A stretch of DNA of 55,378 bases from Micractinium sp. NFX-FRZ (Eukaryota; Chlorophyta; Trebouxiophyceae; Chlorellales; Chlorellaceae). Made by a program: the position numbers and the translations under genes. The stretch spans positions 1-55,378 of the forward strand of contig JAPTJF010000420.1 of the NCBI GenBank assembly GCA_029339195.1, read 5' to 3'. The stretch's first letter is position 1. Each line of letters begins with the position of its first letter. The notes under the pieces are model-generated. The model was not told the origin of the DNA and ran no database searches. It saw only the letters and a program-made list of their open reading frames with translations. Of this stretch, positions 37,186 to 48,594 are shown piece after piece.

Positions 37186-40100
37186 ATGGGAGAGGTGCTT
37201 GAGGCGGTTCCCCGCTACACAGTGGAGACGCTGGACGATGGCAGGCAGGAGAAAGTGCAGCTGCAGGTCTCGCTGCCAGGTGGGTGGGGGTGGGCAAGGG
37301 CTTCTGCCGCTGCCGTAGACTGGCTCCCGCCAGCGGTGCCGGCTCGATGATCGTGTGCTCACCAGCGGTGCTGCAGCCCTGCAAGTTGTACGGCAGTGTT
37401 GTTGAGCTTGCAAGCACGTAAGTAGCACAAAATGCTGCGCACTGAGGCGCTCTGCTTGCGCCAGCCCTTGGCCAGCGTTTTGTGCCCGCACGCTTTGTGC
37501 CGCTTGCCCAACTCCCTCGCTCCTGGCGCGACTGCAGGCGTGAGCCACAGCAGCCACATCCAGTTTGTGATTCAAGACGCTCGCCACCTCATCGTGCACG
37601 TACCGGGGCGGTACCGTGCGGTGAGTGGCAGCAACTGGCACCGCCACTGCTGCTCGGCTCGTGACCGCCCGGCTCCCCATTGGTATCCTGCGGCGCGAGT
37701 TGAAGTCTCCATTATGCCCACATCTGTGCATCCTTTAGGGATTGCAATCAGCTTGTTCGTTTCGTTGCGTGTGCTCCATCCCTGCAACAGCCCTGGGCTG
37801 GCCTGGAGTATTGCCATGCCACCTCACCGGATGCATGTGTGGGCCTGCCCCTCCTGCAGGACATCACTCTGGGCGTGTCTGTGGAGCTCAGGGCAGAGGC
37901 GGTGCAGTTCTTCCGCAAGCAGTGCCTGCTCAAGGTCAGCCTGCTGGTGGCACAGCCACAGGCACAGCACCAGGCAGCACAGCAGGCACAGCAGGCACAG
38001 CAGGCACAGCAGCAGCAGCTGCATCAGGCGCCGGCTGCGGGCGCTGCCAGTGTTGCCAGCAGCGACGCCGGTGAGGGCCAGGCGGCCGCAGCGATGCCAC
38101 ACACACAAAGGGAGCCCGCTCCTGGGCAGCGACAGCGCAGTGGAGAGGGCAGGGACGGCCGCGGCGCTGCCAACAGTGGCAATGCAGCGGCGGTGGGTGA
38201 CAGCGGCGCAGGGATGGACCCGTCAGCGGTGCCTGCCGCTGGCCCCACCTCCCCCCGAGAGGATCTGGATGCACAGATGTATGCAGCAGCCAAGGAGCAC
38301 TCCAACCGGGAGGCAGCCAAGGAGTGCCGCTCGCGGGCAGAGCGGGCGCAGCAAGCGGGGGAGGCGGAGCGGGCGCTGCGCCTGCTGCGCAAGGCCTGCC
38401 AGCTGGACCCGGGGAATGCAGAGTATGCGGCCGCGCTGCGGCAGTCGGAGGAGGCTGAGAGCAGCAGCCAGGGTGCGGCCAGCCAGGCTGGCACGGCTGC
38501 TGGCAGCTGCGGCGGCGGTGGCAGCGGGGATGCTGCCGGCCAAGGCAGCACTGCCAGCAGCAGCTCAGAGCAGCCATCACGGCCGCAGCAGGCACAGCGG
38601 GCACAGCAGCAGCAGTGGGAGAAGCCGGGGAAGCAGCAGCAGCAGCAGCAGGGGCACCAGAAGCAGGAGGAGGCAGCAGCACCAGTTGGACCTGAAGCGG
38701 GCGGTCACAAGCGGGCGCCTGCTTCGCAGTGGCTACGTAAGCTTGCAGTCAATATAGACCTCTTGAAAAGCAGCCATGTGTTTCGCACAAGCGGGTGCAG
38801 GCATATGTTCACAGGCAGGCATGCCCTTGTTGAGGCGCCGACTGCTGTGCACAGTGCCGGCATGCTCCTGACACATGCCCCCTCTTGCCTCGCACTGGGC
38901 TGGCAGCCAAAAAAATAAAAGTAGTTTCGTTGGCGTGCACGCTGCAGGGATCGGGGCGGCGGGGCTGGCGAGCGTGGCACTGATGCTTGCTGCGCTGTAC
39001 GGCATCTACTATCTGGCGCCGTCCTCACCAGCGCATGGAGCGGCCGGCAGCGGCGTGCGGGCCGCCCTGGGGCGCGCCGCTGCCCTGCTGCTCTTCCTGC
39101 CCCGCGTGCTGCTCTGGTCTCCAACATGGAAGGTGGCGGGCCTCTGGGCGCTGGCAGGCGGTGAGTGGCGCCGCTCCGCCTGGGCAGCGCAGCACAAGGC
39201 TGCAGGGCGCCTGTGTGTCAACTCGTGCCGTGCCTCACATCTCTTGCAGGCAGCCCAGCCCACAAGGCGCCGCCTCGCTCTTGCCCCGTCCTCGCACAGA
39301 CCCACCCGCCCATCACCCATCACACTTACGCCCCACCTCCCCCACACCCACCGCCCGCTTCAGGCTCTGCCTGCGCTGCTCTGCGCTCGGTAGATCACGC
39401 AATGGAGGCTCGGGGCCGGGCCGCCGTCGTGCCTCCAGATGTGTACGTCGTAGGCCTGATCGCCGCTTGGCACCCGCTGCTGTGGTGGTGCTGCGGCGGC
39501 AGCTGGGGCGCGGTGCTGGGTGAGCAGGCGCTGCTGCCGTGCTGTGCAGGCCTGCGGGTAGAGAGCTTTAAACACTTGGTGCTCGCAGCCGCGCTGCCCA
39601 AGGGTCGCAGGCGTGCCTGCAAGCGAGCAACTCACACCACACGGGAGGCACCGCTTGGGCCCTCACCCCCTCTTGCACTTCGCTTTCCCATGCTCCTCTT
39701 GCACCGCCTTGGCCCTCCCACCCTCTTGCTGCTACTGCCGCCTTCCGCAGTAGCAGCCTTCCGCAGTAGCAGCTTCCGCAGTAGCAGCAGGAGGGTTGGC
39801 CCTCCCACCCTCTTGCTGCTACTGCTGCCTTCCCCCGTGCTCCCTGCATATGGGGGAAGCCGGCATCAAATTCTCGGGACATGTTTTCACCCTGCTGGCC
39901 CTCCCGCTCATGCTCCCGCAGGCACCCTGGGCGAGGCGCTGCCGGTGGCCCGCCTGCTGGGCACCTCTGTGTGGGGCCACGTGGCCCTCTACCCCCTGGC
40001 CTGCCTCGCCCTGCGCCTGCTGGCCGCCCCGCTGCTCCCCTACCTGCGCATCGCCGCCGCCCCGCTGCTGTGGGTGCTGCGCCTGGCGCTGTGGCAGCCG

Positions 40101-43100
40101 CGCTGGTGGCTCAGCGGCCCCGCGGCGGCGGGCCTCTTCTGGGGCGCGGAGCGGGCGGAGAAGCTGCAGCGGGGCGTCCCCCCGGGCTACTGGATGCAGG
40201 GCATGTACGCTGTGGTTGTCTGGTGAGTGAGGGTACAGTGGCACCCACATCCGGCTGCTCATTTTTGAACCTTGCTTGACATGGAGTGCGCATCGGAGGG
40301 TGAGGGGCGGCGGCTGGAGTATAGCAGTTGCACCTCCGGCCGGCACCATACCTAGCCCCTCATGTCCATGCTCCCGCTCGGCCAGCCTGGCCAACATTCG
40401 CGCACGCTCCCCCACCCCGCTGGCTGCAGGTGGCTGGCCGGCGGCGGCTGGTGGGCGGTGGCACACACCGTCTTGCAGCTGGCTGTCTACGCCACGCTGC
40501 TCGTCAGCTACGCGCGCTGGCCTGCCCTGCACGCCGACCTCATGCACCACCTGGTCTTTGTGCCGTGCCCGCTGTTCGCAGTCAGGTGAGGGAGCGAGGG
40601 CCCTGCCAGTGGCGTGCTCACCTTGTACTAGGGGGCCTCCAGCAGATCATGCCAGCAGTCTAGCATGGCCGCGTCAGAGCCTTCCTCCTCCGCTGCATGC
40701 CTTCGCTATAGGTGCCGGCACCCCTGCCTGCTGCTGCCCTAGTGGCACAGCTGGCCGCCTGCCCTGCCCTGCCCGATGCCCTGCCCTGCTGTGCTTCTCC
40801 TGCTGTGCAGAGCGCTGTGGTGCGTGCTCATCGGCCCTTTCAGCGGCTGGGCATTTGCGGTGGGCGCCGCGGCAGTCGCCCTGCTTTTCCTGCACCTCTC
40901 TCGAGACCCCAGCCCCGGCCCCAACGCGTCTCGCGGCGGCGCCGGCGCCGGCGCCGGCGCGCGGCAAAGCTCTAGTGGCAGCGGCGCTCCCGCGGCGCAC
41001 CTGCGCAACACTGTGCCTGCAGGTGCGCCCGAAGCGGTGGCCCGCATCCTCCAGGCGGGGAACTACTACGAGGTGCTTGCGCTGGCCAGCGATGCTGACG
41101 AGGCGGCCATCAAGCGCGCGAAGCGCACGCTGAGCCTGGCCACGCACCCCGACAAAATTGGGGCGGCGCCGGGAGCAAACGACGCGTTCAACTTGGTCAC
41201 TGAGGTGGGTGGGTGGCCCAATATGTTTTGCCACAACTTGTGGCGTATTGGGTGCTGGCTGGTGCAAGCGGCACGTGCATGCCACCTGGTGGTGCTCCAC
41301 AGCGTATGCAGCGCCTTGCGTCACCCAAGGTTGTGCGCTGCCTCCAGCCCCCCACCTGCCCACGCCTCAGCCCTCAAATCTCTCGCCCCCCATCCCTCCC
41401 TCCTTCTCCCTCCACCTCCTGCCCCCTGTCACCCTTCTCAGGCCTGCGACGTGCTGGGAGACCCCACCAGCCGGCGGCAGTACGACCAAGAGCTGCAGGA
41501 CTCGGCGCTCAGCTCCGGCTTCAAGTGAGCGCCCCACACTGCCTTGCCCGCCCTGCTTTTCCTGGCGTGCCTTGCCTGCCCTAGCTCCGTACCTGACCCT
41601 CCCCTCCCTCCTGCGTCTGTGCGTCGCCCTGCGTCCGGCCCCGCCCCGCACTGCCTTGCCTGCCCTGCTTTGCCTGCCTTGGCTCCGCACCCTCCCCTCT
41701 CCCTCCTGTGCCTGTGTGTCGCCCTGCGCCTGGCCCCGCTCCCATGCACACCCTCTTGGTTTCGCAATCAAACCATCCCCGCCCGCTCACCATGCCTCTT
41801 CGTCTCCCTTTCCCGACACCTTCCCTGCAGCTTCTCCCCCGAGGACCTGGAGGCCTCAGGCATCCCGCCAGAGTGGCTGGACCGCATGCAGGTGTTTGTG
41901 GGGGGTGGGGGGTGGGGTGGGGGGTGGGGGTGGGGGTTAGATTTGGCATGGGAGGGCTGGGCAGGCAGGCAGGCAGTGCTGGGCCAGTGAGAGGAGGCAG
42001 GGAGGGATTTGGAGGCGGGCACGCCTGTGCCAGGCGCAGGCACTCTTGACACTCTGCAGGCACTCTGGCACGATTCCACCCCACCCCACAGTCCTCCCAC
42101 CCCCCACGCCTAAGGCAATTTGCCCTTCCTGCTCTCACCGTGCGACGGTTGATGCGTGTGACGTCCCGCAGCACCCGTCGCCACTTCACATCCCTCACAA
42201 GCTGCCTACGCCATGTGCCCCTCTCATTGCCTGTGCTCCCAGGAGTTCATGGATGCTGTGGATGCAGGCGACATCCCGCAGCAGTGCCCCCACTGCGGCG
42301 GCCTGCACTTCATGCGCAAAACCGAGCGCCCCATGGCGGCGGCGCGGCAGTGCGACGAGTGCGGCACCCGCCACCCCGTGCGCCAGAACGAAGTCTGGTT
42401 CGAGTCCTCCAGCGCAGGTCAGAGGGTGCCGCGCACGTGGCACTGTTGCAGTGACGCTGCCATCCCGCCTGCCACTGCCGGTGCCGTGCCGCCCTCTTCT
42501 GACGCTGTGCAGCACCTGCATCCCCAACCGCTGCCCCAAATCCCCAACTTTCCCGCAGTTCTTTCTGCTGCTGCTTTTGCACACCCCCTCTTGCCGCCGC
42601 CACCATCCCCACCTGCGCCTGCTCCCACCGCCTGGCTGCCCTTGTCGACCCGTCCCGCCCCTGTCCCTCCCCCTCCCGCAGGCTTCATGCGCCGCTCCAT
42701 CACCATGTACTGCTGCTACAAGGGGGTGGTGTACGACATGAGGTGAGGCCGGGGGGCAGGCGGCAGGCGGGGCCGAGGAGCAGGGGAGGGGGAGGTGAGG
42801 GGTTAGTGGACCGCTGGTGAGAGATGGCCACCACAGCTGCACCGTTTCCAAATTCCAACACTCAATTCACCACATTCGGAATGCACGCAGCCAGCAAGAC
42901 ATACGGGCCTAGGCAGGTGACGACGTTGCAGCCCTGCGGGGCGCCGCCTGGCGTGCTCTTGCCTGCACTGGACCTTGCCCAGTGCCCTGCCTGCCCAGCC
43001 AACCAACCTGCATCCTCCGCACCACCCCCCTGCAGCGAGTCTGGTGCGTGCGATGGGACGCTGCAGCTGGTGGTGGAGCGCCGCTTCCCCATGAACAAGC

Positions 43101-43484
43101 ACGTCAACTTCTTCAAGTGAGGCGGTGGCGGTGGTGGTGGCGAGGAGAGAGTGGCGAGGGACCGATCAGCATTAGCGGGAGTGCATGAGACCAGCATAGG
43201 GAGCTGAGGACACTGCTGCCTGCGTGGCTGAATGCCGAGCTGGCGGCGCGCTGAGGTGGCAATGTGCTTTCGAACCCCTTGGAGGGTGCTCAGCAGGCTT
43301 GCTGACAAGCATGCCGACCAAACGCACTGCCCCTCCCTCCGCCGTGCTTGCTCTTATGTGCAGGGGCTTTGGGCTGGCGACCGGCGGCGGTGGCGGCGGC
43401 AAGCGCAGCAAGCAGAGCCAGCCGCCCCCCCGCTCCCAGGGGCCACGCGGCGGGGGCAGCAAGAAGAAGGGCCGGCGGCGTTGA
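37186..43484 (+). CDS. Membrane J-domain protein with N-terminal PIH1 CS-like domain and C-terminal Jiv90 domain, 951 aa
   Basis: Fourteen exons join in phase: 37186-37279, 37538-37620, 37860-38736, 38948-39160, 39364-39519, 39922-40222, 40430-40585, 40811-41204, 41442-41524, 41831-41891, 42243-42417, 42682-42742, 43036-43116 and 43364-43484. Residues about 8-92 read like the CS-like C-terminal domain of PIH1 proteins (QLQVSLPGVSHSSHIQFVI, LIVHVPGRYRADITLG, AVQFFRKQCLLKVSLLV). A Gln/Ala-rich linker follows. Residues about 204-252 (NREAAKECRSRAERAQQAGE, RALRLLRKACQLDPGN) resemble the helical N-terminus of ER J-proteins such as DNAJB12. Several membrane segments lie between about 353 and 655. 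The J-domain (711-785) has HPD at 739-741. Residues 807-910 match the Jiv90 domain of DNAJC14, with Cys pairs C821/C824 and C843/C846. The tail is basic (KKKGRRR). The likely site is the ER membrane, as an HSP70 co-chaperone. The N-terminal fusion is the unusual part. Confidence 0.85.
39709..39825 (+). repeat. Direct and inverted repeats inside intron 5 of the J-protein gene
   Basis: Two 30-bp copies begin at 39709 and 39796 (ttggccctcccaccctcttg start). Between them are three units of ccttccgcagtagcag. The units gcagtagcagca and tgctgctactgc are inverse complements, so the RNA could fold into a hairpin. All of it lies in intron 39520-39921. Confidence 0.8.
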
Positions 43485-43577
43485 AGTGGGAAGAAGCAGG
43501 CGCTGCCAGGCAGGCCTGCAGCCGGCATGCCATGAGCCTTTGAAGCTGCCACTAGGTACTTCAATGCTGTACTTGCT

Positions 43578-43582
43578 TGTAA
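43578..43582 (+). terminator. Candidate poly(A) signal of the J-protein gene
   Basis: TGTAA, about 94 nt after the stop at 43484. Confidence 0.6.
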
Positions 43583-43673
43583 CAGGACCCGGTTCGCCAA
43601 ACTCAGAATACTGAGGAGCGCATTCGGCTGGCATTATGACAGTAACAAGGCACAGGCCTGGAGCACAGGCATG

Positions 43674-43678
43674 TTACA
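43674..43678 (-). terminator. Candidate poly(A) signal of the GNAT gene
   Basis: TGTAA on the minus strand (TTACA on the plus), about 83 nt after the GNAT stop. It lies downstream of the plus-strand TGTAA, so the two transcripts probably do not overlap or just meet. Confidence 0.6.
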
Positions 43679-43760
43679 TACTGCCAAAGTACACAAGGAG
43701 AAACCGATTTGCAGACGACAGGCACTGGCTTGCCTGCCTGCCGGACGGCCGGACGGCGTT

Positions 43761-45214
43761 TTACAAGCGCAACGATTCAGAGGCCGCCGCCGCCGCCTGC
43801 TTCACGTGCACACCCATCCCCTCCACCGGCAGGCCCGCCCGGCTGCTGGCGCCCTGCTGGGACAGAGTCATCACGGTGCTCCCCTCGCTGTCTCGCCCAA
43901 AGCTGCACAGGGCGGGGGGGGGGCATGTGAGGGGAGGGGGGTACAGCTGTGTGGGATGCAGGCTGATTGGGGGGATGAGGCAGCCAGGTGCCACGCTGGC
44001 AGCACAGCACGGCATGATGTGTTACGGGACGCGCCAGTGGCATGCGAAACGGGCTTGCTGCTAACCGCCTGCTTGGCTACCTCCGCCTCTGTCCCAGCCC
44101 CATCCCAGGCCCCGCCCGGCCCTCCCTGGCCCACCTGCAGGCCGAGAAGAAGCCGTGTGAGCTGTCGGGCGCCAGCAGGCCAACGTCAATGATCCCCAGC
44201 ATGTCCAGCTGCGGGTGGGTGGGCACACGGCGGGCTACTGGGTGGGGCACAAGACAGGGCCAGAGCACAGCGAGGGTGCAGCGGCAGTGGGCGCAGGCCG
44301 TCTCTGCATTCGCGTCCGGCAGGCTCGCGGCAGCAGGCTCACAGCGGGGTGGGCATGTTCAGCTTTGTGTCTCGCCCAGCCCTGACCTGCCGCCTTGCTG
44401 GCACCCACCTGCCGAGTGAGCCGCTCCAGCAGCTGCCTCCCGAGCCCCATGCCCTGCAGCTCCGGCAGCACTGCCACGTCATGCACTGTGGCCACCAATG
44501 CCGCGTCTCCCACCGCCCGAGCAAACCCCACCAGCACTCGGCGCTGGCTACCCAGTGGCCTTCGCTGCTGCTGCTGCTGCTGCTGAGCGGGTAGCAGACC
44601 GCGGGTGGCGAGGTGCTGCCAGGGCGGCAGGTGCCGCTCTTCCGTGAATGCGGCCACACACACGAGGCTGCGCTGTATCGCACCCTGTAGCCGCAGAGGA
44701 TCTATCTGCAGCAAGTGAGCACTGCTTGGGCTGCTTGGGCTGCTGCTGCTGCTGCTGCTGGATGAAAGGCCATCCATGTTGCTGCTGCCACGGCTGCTGT
44801 CGGCGCCGCCACTGAAAGCAGTGTTGCTGCCTGGCAGCGGCGCCTGGTGGTGGAAGCTCTGCCCGGGTGCAAAGCAGGCCACCTGGGACAGCAGGTCAGC
44901 CAGCTGAGCAGCATCCATCTGGGTGCGGTCGTAGCTGCAGGAAGGGCGTTCACAGGTGTGAGACACTGATGGGAAACAGGCAAAGCAGGGCCGCCACTGC
45001 GCCTCGCCGCCACTGCCGTCCCGCCCCAGCCGCACCTGAAAGTGATGCGTGGCAGCCGCTTCAGCCTGTCCACCCGCCTATCAACATCCTGGGACGCTGG
45101 ATATGTCCTGCTTGGGCCGCTAGCCCGCGCAAGGGTTCTGCTGCGCTGCTGGGAGGGCGAGGCGAGGTGCCCAGCCGCCCAGGCGCTGGACCTTGCACGA
45201 ACTGTGGCCGGCAT
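43761..45214 (-). CDS. GNAT-family N-acetyltransferase, probably plastid-targeted, 306 aa
   Basis: The four exons are 45214-45036, 44934-44409, 44208-44135 and 43902-43761, total 921 nt. The first 45 residues are rich in Ser, Ala and Arg and poor in acids, like a chloroplast transit peptide. A conserved N-terminal strand (LPRITFSYDRTQMDAAQLADLL) is followed by Ser- and Gln-rich insertions. Then come the GNAT core: RVLVGFARAVGDAALVATVHDVAVLPELQGMGLGRQLLERLTRQ, where QGMGLGRQ is the acetyl-CoA pyrophosphate loop (R/Q-x-x-G-x-G/A). The last part, IDVGLLAPDSSHGFFSACSFGRDSEGST, closes the fold. It would transfer acetyl from acetyl-CoA to an amine; the substrate is unknown. The transit peptide is an inference from composition. 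Confidence 0.85.
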
Positions 45215-45675
45215 GTGTGGCTTGTAAATACCGTTTGCAGGCTGGCAATTAATTCAGCCACAGACCATTGGTGGCCTGCTGTGCATGAGGAGGGCTGTTC
45301 CCTTGCTTTGGTTTCGCTCTTAAGCTTTGCTGCGTTCTACTGGAATCCAGAGGATCATTCGATAGCATAGACCAAGGGTGGGTGGGCAGCTGGCGCTTGA
45401 TCACATTGCTCATTGCCCACTTTGCCCCGCTGCTCGCGTGCGATTTGAAGGTTGCTATTTCGGATGCCTGGCGGTCTGCGGCGATGACCACGGGGCTTGC
45501 GCCTGGCGTGCTGTTGACAGTGGCGGCGGCAGTGTGCCGCCGTCCCTTAGCAGCCGCTGGCCCGCCCGTTACTGCAGCAGGAAGTGATGTCCATAGATAT
45601 ACATTGCAAGCTGTGCATGCTGCGCATCTAAAGTGAACCCTCAATGCTGCCTCCCTCGCGCTCCTTGCAGCAGCC
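45215..45675. promoter_or_regulatory. Divergent promoter region (461 bp)
   Basis: It lies between GNAT (-) and the TMX-like gene (+). It is less GC-rich than the genes (for example 45225-45320). It should contain both promoters; no known element is recognised. Confidence 0.5.
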
Positions 45676-47724
45676 ATGAGGCCTCCCGCAGCCTGGTGCC
45701 TGCTGCTGCTGCTGCTGCTGGCTGGCGGTGCAGCGGCCCAGCGCCGCCGCTCCCTGAACGATGACAACTTTGAGCACATCACGCAGGCTGCTACCGGACA
45801 GACCACCGGAGTCTGGTGAGCCTGGTGCTTCTCTGTTGTCTGGTTCTGAACTAGGAGCCCCCAGGTTGCTGTGGCGCTGCCTTGCGCTGCCCACCCACCT
45901 GCATCACCTGGTTGCACCCACTGCCAGCCCCGGCCCCTGGTGGAACCTCTCGAGATCTCTTATGCTTTTGCACTCCCCAACGGCTCGCTCTTCTGTCCCC
46001 AACGCGTCGCCGACCTAGCGCTGCCCACCACACCTGTGCACCCGCCGCACCTGCACCTCTGCTGCCTGCCTGCAAACTCCCATCCACACTGCCGCATACT
46101 TCGTGCCCTGCCCTGCCCCCACCCTCCATCATCAAGGGAAGGGCTTCCGGCATCCCATGCCTCGCCGTCCCGCCTCACCGCTCCCCCACTCCCTCCCTCC
46201 CCCCGACAGGTTTGTGAACTTCTGCTCCCCCAGCGCCAAGGCGTGCAAGGGGCTGGCGGGCGCCTGGGAGGAGCTGGGCAAGGAGCTGCTGCAGGTGGGC
46301 CCACCAGCTCGCGCCAGCTGGCGCCGAGCGGCCTGTGTGCTTGCTTACAGCAGCTCCTGCTAAAGCAGCTGGCTGGATGGTGCCCCTGGGCTTGAGTTTT
46401 CCTTGATGGCAGGTGCTTCTTGTCTCTTGCACACTCAGCTGGCGGGTGCTGGTAGCTGATGCGGGCGATGCCCCCAGGCTTCACCCTCTGGTTGGGTTTC
46501 TCAACCCACACCCTCGGGGCGCAATCCTGGCAGTTCTCCGCTGCCCAAAACTTCCTCTGCATCTGCCGTTGGTGCTACCGCTGCTGCGGCTGCTGCAGGC
46601 GCAGCCCGCCCCCGTCTTCCTGACGACCGTGGACCCGCATGCCTCGCCCGCGCTGGCCAAGCGTTTTGGCATCGCCACGCTGCCCACGCTGCTGCTCTTC
46701 CGGGACCGCAAGGTGGGCGTGTGTGTGTGGTAACACGTTGTTGTGAGGCCGAGGGATTTGGGCAGGCAGGGCAGCAGGCTGACAGGCAGGCATGCTAGCA
46801 GGCAGGGGCTAGCTGCTGCTCTTAGAGGAGTGGAGGGTGAGTGGTGCAGGTGCCGGGGGAGATGGCTGGAAGCGAGGGTTGGCGTGAGGGCATGGGCAGC
46901 AGGCATGGCTGGTTGGGCTGGCGCATTCACCTCTTCCAGCTGTGCCTGCCGGCCCACCCACCACCCACACACGGCGGCCCACACCTGGCCATCCGCTGCA
47001 CCATCGCACAACCCACAAAACCTTCCACCCCCATGTCCCACAAACACACACACACACACACACAGTTCCTTCCACTGCACCGCCGCAGATGTACCGCTTT
47101 GAGGGCAGGCTGACACCGGACGTCGACGTCAAGGGCGTGCTGCGCACCTTTGCACAGGAGGGGTACGCCGGCGCTGGGGCGCTGGAGGTGCCCCCGCCCG
47201 CCTCCCCGCTGGACTGGCTGCTCAAGGGGGCCCAGGCCAAGCTGGAGGTTGTGAAGCACGCGCTGGAGACGCAGGTGTGTTACGAAGCAGTCACAAAAAA
47301 GCAGTGGCGCGTGGGCGGGGGCGGGAAGGTGGGGTGGGGTGCATAGGCCAAGGTGGAAGCTGCGAGGCATGCGCTGACGCACTCAGGCGGAATGGCGGGG
47401 GGGAGGGGGAGCGTTGATGGGATGTTGGGGTTACGGCAGGCCGGCAAGGCAGGCTGGTCACCACGGTGGCAGCGGGCGCAGCGACAGCGGCGTGGATGAT
47501 GGCACGTTTGGGGGTGAGCGATAGAGTGCAGCAGACAGCTGGTCCGCTCCCAGGGACGGTTGCTGTGATGTCAACAACTCACTGCGGGTGGGTGCACACC
47601 CTTTGTGCCCCTGCAGGATGTGAGGGCCCTAGCGCAGGCGCTGCTGCCGCTGCTGCTGGTGTGCCTGCTGGCGCTGCTGCTCCTGCTGGGCACGGCGACC
47701 CGCCGCAAGAGCAAGCGGGACTGA
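45676..47724 (+). CDS. TMX-like ER membrane thioredoxin-fold protein without a CXXC site, 210 aa
   Basis: The five exons are 45676-45815, 46210-46294, 46599-46712, 47089-47274 and 47617-47724, 633 nt. A signal peptide with a run of seven Leu covers residues 1-21. The thioredoxin-like domain has FEHITQA, then GVWFVNFCSPSAKACKGLAGAWEELG, where a PDI would have WCxxC: here the two Cys (52 and 58) are five residues apart, so the normal disulfide exchange site is absent. DPHASPALAKRFGIATLPTLLLFRDRK holds the cis-Pro loop (TLPT), followed by MYRFEG. A single transmembrane helix (about 181-199) is followed by RRKSKRD, whose KxKxx end is a di-lysine ER retrieval signal. It is most like TMX/TXNDC membrane PDIs and is likely a redox-inactive or specialised member. 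Confidence 0.82.
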
Positions 47725-48594
47725 TGGGCTGGAGGGGAGATTGTAGTGTCGCACGAATGCTGCCCTCATGGTGCCCTCTCCTTCACGTATTGTGTCTTTC
47801 TCACAGGTTCCCTTGCATGCACACGCGCCATGCTGTTGCTGCCTTTCGTGCTTTTGAGAGAGCGTTGTTGTTGTGACACTCACTTCTGTATCCGTAGCTA
47901 ACCCACTGCTTGAGAGTGGACTGGATTCAAGGAGCTGCTCACGGAGGAGTTTGTAGTGTGCAGATGCAAACAACACTTGTGAGGGCGGGCCCCAGACTGC
48001 TCTGCGGCACAGGTGCACAGGGAGGATGCAAGGAATGGGCCGCGCCCGCCCCGCCCGCCGGACCTTCCGGCCCCGCCGCTCCTCGCTGACCACTCACGCC
48101 CCTGCACCCGGTCAGGTGTCTGGCATTGCAATCCGAGTTATGTTTCTTGCTCAAGCGGCAGAGAGGTCCCATTGGGGTGCTGCAGAGGCCTTCTGGCTTG
48201 AAAGTGTTGGGCAACGTCGGTGGCACAGACTTGGGATAGGGTGCACCCAGCTTGACTTTGCTCTTGGATAGAGGCAGACTAAACAGGACAGAAAATAACG
48301 GAAGAACGCGAGTTGCTTGCGTGGGCACTTCATGCTGCGCCGATATAGGCCCCCTCCGCAATCCATCAGCCTCCCGATCAGTTCCACTGGCGAATGCGCG
48401 GTGCTGTAGCGCTGCATACGCCGAAGGCGCCGCTTGCCTGCCTTCTCTGTTCTGGCGCCTCCAAGGGCTCACCGCGTTGCACTTCAAGTCATCGCTATAC
48501 ATAAGAACCGCCTCTAATAGGTGTCGGCGCACCAACCACATCCGGGCGGGCCACCAAATTGGCCGCTTCCAGCCAGGCCGCCGCTCCTGCCGCT
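47725..48594. other. Intergenic region, 870 bp
   Basis: It lies between the TMX-like stop and the next start on the same strand. It should hold the 3' UTR of the first and the promoter of the second. Open frames occur on both strands (for example minus-strand 47939-48541), but I see no splice-consistent or recognisable protein. Confidence 0.4.

Larger units (their letters stand above)
43485..43760. other. Convergent 3' region of J-protein and GNAT genes
   Basis: These 276 bp hold the poly(A) signals of both genes. No other feature is seen. Confidence 0.6.

Noticed and set aside
38092..38736. Separate start of the J-protein gene
   Set aside because: ATGs exist at 38092 and 38214, but the frame is continuous with the CS-like domain in the same exon. 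I kept one gene and noted the alternative.
48559..48594. Upstream start of the two-TM protein
   Set aside because: The codon at 48559 is TTG, not ATG. A nuclear gene should use the ATG at 48595.
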